Positions 1 through 7,054 of a stretch of 64,000 bases of DNA are shown here, one piece after another. The position numbers and the translations under genes were made by a program. The notes below the pieces were generated by a model. It did not search any database. It had not been told where the DNA came from and was given only the letters and a program-made list of their open reading frames with translations. Position 1 is the stretch's first letter; every line of letters starts with the position of its first letter. The stretch is from Parashewanella curva (lineage in GTDB: Bacteria > Pseudomonadota > Gammaproteobacteria > Enterobacterales > Shewanellaceae). The DNA lies in the NCBI RefSeq assembly GCF_003675895.1, contig NZ_ML014773.1, positions 1-64,000 of the forward strand, read 5' to 3'.

Positions 1-2
1 TG

Positions 3-413
3 CTTGTCGCACAACATCCCACCAGTTCAGTTGTTGGTAAAAAAAGCACTATTGACGAGCACATGCCTGAAGCTCATCAATACCAAAATTACAAATGGAC
101 ACCAGAAAGAATAATGAGTTGGGGCAACGCTATCGGTGCAAGTACCGAAAATGTAGTGCAACAACTCATGCTTAAACAGAAGCACCCAGCTCAAGCATTT
201 AACTCCTGCTTAGGGATACTTAATTTGAGTAGACGCTATGGAGATGCTCGGTTAGAGCAAGCTTGCCAAGACGCCTTAATGGCTGAAAAACCTTACTACG
301 GCTTTATCAAAAACCTGCTTGAACACCATCGAGAAGGCAAACTTGTTTCTGATCCGACAACCACGCCCAATATCCAGCACCGCAATGTTCGTGGCCCAGA
401 TAGTTACCATTAG
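3..413 (+). CDS. istA: IS21-family transposase IstA, C-terminal part (5' end outside window)
   Basis: The reading frame is open from the first bases of the window, so the ATG at 63 is internal and the gene begins upstream. The visible 136 residues match the C-terminal end of IS21 transposases: a basic helical tail with a motif like PAQAFNSCLGILNLSRRYG and the sequence RLEQACQDAL, followed by a short disordered end. It lies directly upstream of istB in the order and spacing typical of IS21 elements. The DDE catalytic core is outside the window, so activity cannot be judged. Confidence 0.9.
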   Translation, partial: LVAQHPTSSVVGKKSTIDEHMPEAHQYQNYKWTPERIMSWGNAIGASTENVVQQLMLKQKHPAQAFNSCLGILNLSRRYGDARLEQACQDALMAEKPYYGFIKNLLEHHREGKLVSDPTTTPNIQHRNVRGPDSYH

Positions 414-424
414 GAGGTATGACA

Positions 425-1162
425 ATGGAACAGATCAATGAGCAATTTAGAACTTTACGCTTGAGTAATATGGTACATGCTCTAGAGCAACAGCGTGAAC
501 AAGCTTCTACGTACAATGAGCTTAGCTTTGAAGAACGGCTAAGCCTTTTGCTAGAGCATGAGATCCTTCATCGAAATCAAAACAAGGTAAAGTCACTCAA
601 GAGGCAAGCCAAGCTGAGGCTTAATGCTCAAATGAGCCAGATAACCTATAAGCAAGGTAGAGGCTTAAATCGAAAAATGATGGCGGAGCTTGGCACTGGA
701 ACTTACCTGCATAAACACCAGAATATACTCATAACAGGAGCAACTGGAGCAGGTAAAACCTTTGTCGGCTGCGCCTTGGCCGATCAAGCTTGCGAGCAGT
801 ATCAAACAGCCAAATACTTTAGGCTGAGTCGCTTACTTGACGATCTAGCGGCGAGCAAACTGGATGGGAGTTACCAAAAGCTGTTACTGAATCTAGCTAA
901 AAAGTCTCTCTTGATCATCGATGACTGGGGACTTGAGAAGCTTAACCAGGCTCAATCAGGGTATTTACTTGAAGTGCTTGAAGACAGATACCAGCAAAGC
1001 AGCACCATCGTTATCAGCCAACTACCAGTGAAAGAGTGGTTCAAGATGATCACCAATGCCACTGTAGCAGATGCCATTTTAGATAGGCTGGTACATAACA
1101 GCCACCGAATAGAATTAGAAGGTGAATCTATGCGAAAACTGGATCAATCCGGACACTTGTAG
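425..1162 (+). CDS. istB: IS21-family helper ATPase IstB
   Basis: This is the AAA+ ATPase that works with IstA in target selection and transposition. It shows a Walker A motif GATGAGKT near residues 100-107 and a Walker B LLIIDDWG near 162-169, in a 245-aa protein of normal family length. An ATG exists at 419, but AGGAGG lies at 412-417 and overlaps it; the ATG at 425 has ideal spacing, so I chose 425. The frame is intact with no stop or frameshift, so the helper half of the element looks functional. Confidence 0.93.
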   Translation: MEQINEQFRTLRLSNMVHALEQQREQASTYNELSFEERLSLLLEHEILHRNQNKVKSLKRQAKLRLNAQMSQITYKQGRGLNRKMMAELGTGTYLHKHQNILITGATGAGKTFVGCALADQACEQYQTAKYFRLSRLLDDLAASKLDGSYQKLLLNLAKKSLLIIDDWGLEKLNQAQSGYLLEVLEDRYQQSSTIVISQLPVKEWFKMITNATVADAILDRLVHNSHRIELEGESMRKLDQSGHL

Positions 1163-1197
1163 TAAAAATTAGGTTAAGAGAAATCTGGGATCACGAC

Positions 1198-1244
1198 TGT
1201 CCGGATGATCCCGAAACCGCTGTCCGGAATGACCGAAATTCGCA
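1198..1244 (+). repeat. Right end of the IS21-like element: two tandem imperfect 23-bp repeats
   Basis: Two imperfect copies of a TGTCCGGA...CCGAAA..CGC motif lie head to tail at 1198-1220 and 1221-1243, and the second ends in CA at 1243-1244. IS21-family ends carry multiple such terminal repeats and finish in CA. The left end is outside the window, so the matching inverted repeat and target duplication cannot be checked. Confidence 0.7.
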
Positions 1245-1369
1245 ATAAGCCGCCAAAATGCCTTTCTATGACGTTAAATCATATCTTATACATATTTATG
1301 ATTAGTTATTGAAAACAAACTGTTGAAGAATCAACCCTCAAGGTAATAGCTACAGAAAGGTAATTAGTA

Positions 1370-1846
1370 ATGGCTACTTCTGCGGTATCACAAGATTCTG
1401 AAGCTCCTAACATAATACAACTCATCGCTGAACAAGAGAAAAGAAGTGAAGATCCCTATTGGTTTATGGGTAAACGCTGGTCTATTAATTTTGTAACACA
1501 CTCAATAGCAGCATCAACTATCCTGCCTTGCCCTGAAGCGATAGGTATTGGGTTTATGAGTGGTTCAGCCCAGACCGCAATAGAATTATTTTTATCTCAA
1601 GAAAAAGAACCTCTTCATGTGGTAGTAGATGCAACTGAAAGTCTTCCAACTTCAATTGGATGTAAAATGGCAGGAGGAGCTTTCCTCTTCCATTTTGTAA
1701 AAAATGTATCTCCATCATTTCAATATTCAGCAGCAGCAATGAAAATCATCACTGTTCTGAATTGTGGTGAAATTGTTGAGCGAACAGAGCGTATAATCAA
1801 TATAAAAGATAAAATTTATAAATGCCTTATAAGGAAGAACGATTAG
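1370..1846 (+). CDS. Hypothetical protein, 158 aa, orphan between IS21 and repeats
   Basis: I do not recognise this protein. The ATG at 1370 is preceded by AGAAAGG about 9 bases upstream, an acceptable ribosome binding site. It has a polar N-terminus (about residues 1-30) and a central part rich in small and hydrophobic residues (about 45-115) containing several Gly/Ala/Cys positions. A short basic C-terminal tail follows. No signal peptide or catalytic motif is visible. It is AT-rich and isolated between an IS end and repeat elements, which fits accessory DNA. It could be an effector-like gene or a truncated relic. Confidence 0.5.
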   Translation: MATSAVSQDSEAPNIIQLIAEQEKRSEDPYWFMGKRWSINFVTHSIAASTILPCPEAIGIGFMSGSAQTAIELFLSQEKEPLHVVVDATESLPTSIGCKMAGGAFLFHFVKNVSPSFQYSAAAMKIITVLNCGEIVERTERIINIKDKIYKCLIRKND

Positions 1847-1931
1847 CCCTAGAAATACTGAGTTTCTAGAGGCCGTATATGGTCTCCTCCAATATTGCAG
1901 CATAAAAACCAAACTTCTCCATCCGATTACC

Positions 1932-1956
1932 TATACTCGTGATACCTGAAGATGCA
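1932..1956 (+). repeat. 25-bp arm, inverted copy of the end of the 152-bp repeat
   Basis: These 25 bases (starting TATACTCGTGATACCTG) are, with one mismatch, the reverse complement of 2209-2233. Together they bracket 1932-2233 like terminal inverted repeats. Whether this is a true element end or a fragment of another copy is unclear, because the second genomic copy at 13060 lacks an equivalent distal arm. Confidence 0.65.
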
Positions 1957-2081
1957 GGATCTTTGCGAGAATTAATTGCCATTTAGGCAAGATACTTATC
2001 CGTAGGAATAGTTATTACCGACATAAAAAACTGTCGTTATTTCATTGTTATTTCAAGGTTAAATAAGGCAATATAAATGGT

Positions 2082-2233
2082 AATTAAACTCGCACTGCGT
2101 GGGCTTTTCAGCGTTGCTCATTCTTTGTTTTGTAAGCTTAAATTATTAGCCCGCTAGCTCTACACTTTCACGCCTCGAATAATGCAACGCTGAATAAGCC
2201 CTGAAAGTTGCATCTTCAAGTATCACGAGTATA
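2082..2233 (+). repeat. Dispersed ~150-bp palindrome-ended repeat (copy 1)
   Basis: This sequence recurs in inverted orientation at 13060-13208 with high identity. It carries internal inverted arms GGGCTTTTCAGCGTTG and CAACGCTGAATAAGCCC, and its end reads TGCATCTTCAAGTATCACGAG. It has no coding capacity, so it looks like a miniature non-autonomous element or large REP-type repeat. The second copy interrupts a gene, which shows mobility. Confidence 0.85.
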
Positions 2234-2246
2234 TAACATCATATTA

Positions 2247-2509
2247 GGGCCTGTTGATCTTTCGTGCTTATTTTTGCAGCGATAAATTGGTTGTCTTATG
2301 CAAGGCGGAGTTTGTGTGGTGTGGTTGCCCCACATAAACAAACGATAACGCAGCAGAAGTGACCAATTTACGCTGTCTTCGATGCTTTTGAGCACTCCCT
2401 GTTCTATGTTGTGATCAGCTTACTTAGATGGCTAAGCTTCACTGCTCACGCCTTGAACAGAAAAGTGCTCAAACAGCACAAAATTTAAGCCTGAAAGTTC
2501 AACAGGCCC
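2247..2509 (+). repeat. 263-bp MITE-like element, family A (copy 1)
   Basis: Terminal inverted repeats GGGCCTGTTGATCTTTC and GAAAGTTCAACAGGCCC bound a 263-bp non-coding sequence flanked by TTA/TAA. A roughly 93% identical 263-bp copy lies inverted at 28107-28369. Internal landmarks include CAAGGCGGA, GTGTGGTTGCCCCACATAAAC and CGATAACGCAGCAG, which reappear in modified form in the element at 6716-6979. Confidence 0.88.
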
Positions 2510-2548
2510 TAATCCAGCCACTAAGAGTGTGGCTGGATTAAAGCTGTT

Positions 2549-5356
2549 CTAATTCTTTTTATATTCATAGTAAGCTTCTCCTTTGCTTAACCATTTAGGG
2601 GCAGGTTTACCTTTCAAGTAATGATCAAAGTACTGCATCATCTTAATGCTATAGTCCAGTTTATTTGGGTACTGTTTCAGGTGATGTGGCTCACCTTGAT
2701 ATTGCAGCATCACCACATCTTTACCAGCACGGCGCATAGCCAAATACATTTCAATACCTTGCTCCCATGGTACAGCTCCATCTTTATCACCAAACATGAT
2801 CATCATAGGCGTCTGAATACGGTCGGCATAAAATACTGGCGAGTTTTCAATGTACTTTAATGGATCAGCATAAAGCGGCTTACCTATACGACTTTGCCCT
2901 GATTCATATTGGAATTGACGAGCTAGACCGGAAGCATGTCTGATACCGCTATAAGCACTTGTCATATTAGACACAGGTGCCCCACTCACAGCCGCAGCAA
3001 AAATATTGGTTTGAGTAACCGCATAAGCGGTTTGGTAACCTGCCCATGAATGGCCTTGAATACCGATGGCTTTGGGATCTGCTACTCCAATATCAATCAA
3101 GTGTTGCACACCTGAAGTCAGAGCTTTAACCGATGAAGACCCCGGATAGCCTACTTCAAAACGAATATCAGGTAAGAATACCGCATAACCATTATCTACA
3201 AACCAAGCAAAATTAGGCCTATGGTTTAATTTCATATCTGGGAATGAATGCAACCTGTCACTCATAAAGCGATAATAATAAACTAATACTGGTACACGTT
3301 TTCCATCTTGATAATTAGCGGGTTTGATAAGAACACCATCTAGTGATTTTCCATCAGAATTCGTCCATTGAACTAACTCTGCGCTCCCCCAGTTAAATGA
3401 CTCAATTTGTTTGTTAAGATTGGTCAGTTGTTCGGCTTGCTGCGGATTTAAATAATCTTTCGCAGCAAATAGATCAGGGAAAATATCATAACGCTCTTTT
3501 GAATAAATTAATGTCTTAGCATTTTTACTGCGAGCAAGCACTTTTAATTTCACTGGTTCAGCGGTTAACTGCTCAGTTCCACCTGCTAAGTTAAGGCGAT
3601 AAAAATCATCAGACTTAGTGCGGTCGTTGTATCCTTTTAACAACACTTTTTCATCAGACTTCAACCACGTTGGTTCATCAGTTTTCGCTAAGCCAGTAAC
3701 TCTATATTGAACCTTTTGTTTACGCCCATTGGTAAGTTTAGTCATCTTACCGCTAGTAATATCTAGACGCCAAATATCGTATTTGTCATAGACTAATAGC
3801 GCCTTTTCACCGTCAATCCACGGGCCAAATCCATATCCTGGCGGGTTAGATGGATAATCATGGTCTTCGTTTGCAAATCCAACTTTTAACCCCTTAGATA
3901 CATTGGTTTTGGTTTTGCTGGCAACATCATAAAGATAAATATTACCAAGGTAGTAGTATGCTAAGTAATTGCCTTTAGGTGATAAAGACGGCTGCCAATA
4001 AGTTGGATATTGGGTTAGCACCTTAGTTTGTTTACCAGAGTCGATATCAACGAGGTAATAGTCACTATAGAAACCTGCCCAAGTGATCATTTTTTGATAG
4101 GGTTTATCGGTTTTGGCTAATAATCGAGTTGGCTGCTCACTCAGTTGCACGTTTTTAACCTGAGTGTCACCCAGCTGAACAATGTCTTGTTTCTCAAGAT
4201 CAAACACAGCTAAATAAGTACGCTTTAATTCTTTTTTATATTGTTTGATTTCATTTGGCTTAATCAGTGGATCATCGCCATTCCACACTCTAAGTTTGCG
4301 TTCATCATCAATAATATTGACATTGTATAAGTCATCAACATTGTTAATTTTCGCTAAACTTAATTGCTGACTGACTTCTGGGACACGTCCGAAAAATAAA
4401 CGCTTACTATTTTTCGAAAACGATAACGTACTATAACGGTTTATTTTCCAATCTGAATTATTGCGAATCGGAGTAACTTTGTTATCGGCTAACGACACAA
4501 GGTTTAATTGATATTCTCGTCCATAAGGTAAGTCTTCGGCTTTACCAGAGGTAAAAGCCGCCCACTCACCATTATTTGATGTTGCTACGCTACCGATTTG
4601 AAGGCTATCTGACTTAAATAATGTTTGTGTTTGGTTACTCGATAAACTAATTCGGTCTAACTTATGGACTTTACTTTTAATGTCATTAATAGCTAGAACT
4701 AGGTTTTTACCGTATTTATCAAAATGATAAGCCGTGACGTCTTTGTATTCTCTGGCATTACCTTTTGCCAAGGCAATTAATTTTATCGTGTAGCCTTGGT
4801 CAAACTTATCAACCTTTACTTTATCATTAGATACCGACTTACCTTTTTCAGTTTTTTTAGATTCGACAGCTCTATCGTCTTTATTTTTGTCTTCATTAGC
4901 AACATCAAAGCGAACTAACAGGTGTGACCCCGTTTTATTAAATTCGAACGAGTTTACTTTTTCGAATACTTGCTGCTCACCTGATTGCGTATCAAGTAAG
5001 ATAAGCCCAGATTTAAGCTTTTTCTTTTCTTTAGCATCTGCCATTACTTGTTTCAGCAAAGGAACGCTCTTAACCATCGCCACAAAACGACCATCGGCAC
5101 TGATTTTCGGTTTGGCTGCATCCTTGATATCAAAGGATTTACTAGAATTAAGTACCTTAATAATAACGCGGCTATCGCCTCTATCAGGCTTAGCTTCTAC
5201 GGCCAAAGTTGAACCATTATCAGAAATTACTGGCTTAGTTAATGATTCAAATTTCATTATATCTTGGAGTGTCAGCGGCTTTGCAGCCTCACTCACTGGA
5301 ACCATGACTACCGAAGCAGTCACCATTAGTGCAGCGGCGAGTTTAGAAAACTTCAC
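2549..5356 (-). CDS. S9-family prolyl oligopeptidase-type serine peptidase, exported
   Basis: A 935-aa peptidase predicted to act in the periplasm on peptides. The N-terminus has a basic start, a hydrophobic core and an Ala-rich end (residues 1-24), a Sec signal peptide. Residues about 30-640 form WD/beta-propeller-like repeats. The C-terminal alpha/beta-hydrolase domain has the nucleophile motif GIQGHSWAGY (Ser near 770), the Asp in MIMFGDKDGAVPW (near 857) and the His in GEPHHLKQ (near 888). The full S9 catalytic triad is therefore present. It is monocistronic and divergent from the isocitrate dehydrogenase gene. The exact S9 subclass and substrate are unknown; the propeller insert is longer than in acylaminoacyl peptidases. 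Confidence 0.92.
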   Translation of the reverse strand: MKFSKLAAALMVTASVVMVPVSEAAKPLTLQDIMKFESLTKPVISDNGSTLAVEAKPDRGDSRVIIKVLNSSKSFDIKDAAKPKISADGRFVAMVKSVPLLKQVMADAKEKKKLKSGLILLDTQSGEQQVFEKVNSFEFNKTGSHLLVRFDVANEDKNKDDRAVESKKTEKGKSVSNDKVKVDKFDQGYTIKLIALAKGNAREYKDVTAYHFDKYGKNLVLAINDIKSKVHKLDRISLSSNQTQTLFKSDSLQIGSVATSNNGEWAAFTSGKAEDLPYGREYQLNLVSLADNKVTPIRNNSDWKINRYSTLSFSKNSKRLFFGRVPEVSQQLSLAKINNVDDLYNVNIIDDERKLRVWNGDDPLIKPNEIKQYKKELKRTYLAVFDLEKQDIVQLGDTQVKNVQLSEQPTRLLAKTDKPYQKMITWAGFYSDYYLVDIDSGKQTKVLTQYPTYWQPSLSPKGNYLAYYYLGNIYLYDVASKTKTNVSKGLKVGFANEDHDYPSNPPGYGFGPWIDGEKALLVYDKYDIWRLDITSGKMTKLTNGRKQKVQYRVTGLAKTDEPTWLKSDEKVLLKGYNDRTKSDDFYRLNLAGGTEQLTAEPVKLKVLARSKNAKTLIYSKERYDIFPDLFAAKDYLNPQQAEQLTNLNKQIESFNWGSAELVQWTNSDGKSLDGVLIKPANYQDGKRVPVLVYYYRFMSDRLHSFPDMKLNHRPNFAWFVDNGYAVFLPDIRFEVGYPGSSSVKALTSGVQHLIDIGVADPKAIGIQGHSWAGYQTAYAVTQTNIFAAAVSGAPVSNMTSAYSGIRHASGLARQFQYESGQSRIGKPLYADPLKYIENSPVFYADRIQTPMMIMFGDKDGAVPWEQGIEMYLAMRRAGKDVVMLQYQGEPHHLKQYPNKLDYSIKMMQYFDHYLKGKPAPKWLSKGEAYYEYKKN

Positions 5357-5581
5357 GTCATCCTCTCTTTTTATTAATTAGGAGTGGTTTTAACTAGATA
5401 ATCTCACAATATTGAAAAAAGAACGATATAGCTCACTATTTTCTGTCAAAAAAAGTGAAATCTGTTTAAAATATGTGGTCATACCATAAGGTCATAAATT
5501 ATTTTGGTTTGCATAGAAAATCAAAAATAGTGACATTCATTTGCACAATAAATTAAAAAATACGCTGTTGAAGGATATTTC

Positions 5582-6589
5582 ATGTCTAAACGTACAATTA
5601 CCGTGATCCCTGGCGACGGGATTGGCCCAAGCATTATTGATTCTGCTCTAAAAATCCTAGATAAAGTCGGTTGTGATTTTGAATATGAATTTGCTGATGC
5701 TGGTTTAGTTGCCCTAGAAAAGCACGGTGAGCTACTTCCACAACAAACTCTAGATTTAATTGAAAAAAATAAGATCACCCTAAAAGGTCCATTAACGACT
5801 CCTGTTGGCGGTGGCTTTACTTCAATTAACGTAACTTTGCGTAAAAAGTTCTCTCTATACGCAAACGTTCGTCCAGTGCACTCTTTTAAAGGTACTCAAG
5901 CCCGTTACGAAGACATTGATATCATCACCATTCGTGAAAACACGCAGGGCATGTACTCAGGTCTTGGTCAAACCGTTTCTGAAGATGGTTGCACAGCTGA
6001 AGCTATGTCTGTTATCACTCGTGAAGGCGCTGAAAAGATAGCCACTTTTGCTTATGAGCTAGCGCGTAACGAAAACCGTAAAAAAGTAACTATCGTTCAC
6101 AAAGCGAACATCATGAAGTCAACTTCTGGCCTATTCCTAAAAGTAGCAAAAGAAGTAGGTGAGAAGTATCCAGACATCAAAACCGAAGAAATGATCGTTG
6201 ATGCAACATGCATGAAACTGGTCATGAATCCAGAGAACTTCGATGTAATCGTAACCACTAACTTATTCGGTGACATTCTGTCTGATCTATGTGCTGGTCT
6301 TGTTGGCGGTCTAGGTATGGCGCCTGGTGCGAACATAGGTAAAGATGCCGCTATCTTTGAAGCAGTACACGGTTCAGCGCCAGATATCGCAGGTCAAAAC
6401 CTAGCAAACCCTACTTCAGTGATCCTAGCTTCTATCCAAATGCTTGAGCACTTAGGCATGGCAGACAAAGCAGAAAAAATCCGTAAAGCAGTAGCTGATG
6501 TGATTGAATCAGGCGATCGTACGACTCGTGACTTAGGTGGTACTCACGGTACGACTGACTTCACAGATGCAGTACTAGAAAGGCTATAA
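5582..6589 (+). CDS. Isocitrate dehydrogenase, NAD-type (short homodimeric class)
   Basis: This 335-aa enzyme belongs to the isocitrate/isopropylmalate dehydrogenase family. It shows the N-terminal VIPGDGIGPS, the substrate-binding region with SINVTLRKKFSLYANVRP (about 82-99), and NLFGDILSDLCAGLVGGLG with metal-binding aspartates near 229 and 233. The nucleotide-binding motif is AVHGSAPDIAGQNLANP. The short length and the SINVTLRK phosphorylation-loop-like motif point to the NAD-dependent isocitrate dehydrogenase found in Shewanella rather than leuB or long NADP-type icd. The TCA-cycle role is from the family; cofactor choice is inferred. The start follows GAAGGA at about 5571. Confidence 0.88.
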   Translation: MSKRTITVIPGDGIGPSIIDSALKILDKVGCDFEYEFADAGLVALEKHGELLPQQTLDLIEKNKITLKGPLTTPVGGGFTSINVTLRKKFSLYANVRPVHSFKGTQARYEDIDIITIRENTQGMYSGLGQTVSEDGCTAEAMSVITREGAEKIATFAYELARNENRKKVTIVHKANIMKSTSGLFLKVAKEVGEKYPDIKTEEMIVDATCMKLVMNPENFDVIVTTNLFGDILSDLCAGLVGGLGMAPGANIGKDAAIFEAVHGSAPDIAGQNLANPTSVILASIQMLEHLGMADKAEKIRKAVADVIESGDRTTRDLGGTHGTTDFTDAVLERL

Positions 6590-6663
6590 GTATTTTTTGC
6601 TTTTGGTTTAATAACAGCTTTGACTTAAGAATAATGTCAGTTAGTTAAGCTAAAATCCGTCAT

Positions 6664-7002
6664 ACCTGCGAAGGCAGGTATCCAGTTCTTTGTTTGAAAA
6701 AGTCAAAGGCACTAGGGGCGTTCTCAATTAAAGACTTTTTGATTTGTTACAGCCTAAAATTCGCAAAATCAAGGCACGAAAAATGAAGTTTAGTGAACTA
6801 AACGAAAGATGAGAAACGAAGAGTTTGCGAATTTTAGTCGTAACCCGTAGGGCTGCGTTTATTTTGTGTTTAAACTGCGTTGTCAAATGTTTATGTAGAG
6901 TAACTACACCGCACATTTTCCGCCTTGTTTAAACACAAAATTAACAGCAGCAAATCAAAAATCTAATTGGGAACGCCCCCTAGGCTCCTGCCTACGCAGG
7001 AG
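6664..7002. repeat. Split palindromic repeat pair (outer element of a nested insertion)
   Basis: A hairpin ACCTGC-GAAG-GCAGGT at 6664-6679 and a related one CTCCTGC-CTAC-GCAGGAG at 6985-7002 are inverted relative to each other (shared CGTC.T.CCTGCG.AGGCAGG). Together they resemble the two ends of a ~100-bp REP-like repeat. They are now separated because a 264-bp element sits between them. Confidence 0.7.
6716..6979 (-). repeat. 264-bp MITE-like element, family B, nested in an older repeat
   Basis: Terminal repeats GGGCGTTCTCAATTA and TAATTGGGAACGCCC bound 264 bp, with CTAG on both sides (6712-6715 and 6980-6983), a possible target duplication. On the minus strand it reads CAAGGCGGA, GTGCGGTGTAGTTACTCTACATAAAC, then GACAACGCAG. 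These are the same landmarks, in the same order, as in the 263-bp elements at 2247 and 28107, although the ends differ. It is non-coding; together with the flanking palindromes it fills the gap 6590-7054. Confidence 0.82.
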
Positions 7003-7054
7003 CGACGACAAAAATTCTTAACCGACCAATATTACTTGACTTGTTTGAGGTTTT

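Larger units (their letters stand above)
1847..2548. other. 702-bp intergenic stretch made largely of short mobile repeats
   Basis: No convincing gene lies here. It holds a 25-bp arm (1932-1956), a 152-bp palindrome-ended repeat (2082-2233) and a 263-bp terminal-inverted-repeat element (2247-2509), each listed separately. The bases between 1957 and 2081 show nothing I can interpret. The S9 peptidase gene ends immediately after this block. Confidence 0.7.

Noticed and set aside
4887-5381. 164-aa open frame on the plus strand opposite the S9 peptidase gene
   Set aside because: It lies wholly antisense to a clear signal-peptide-bearing protein, has low-complexity Ser/Leu content typical of shadow frames and no ribosome binding site.
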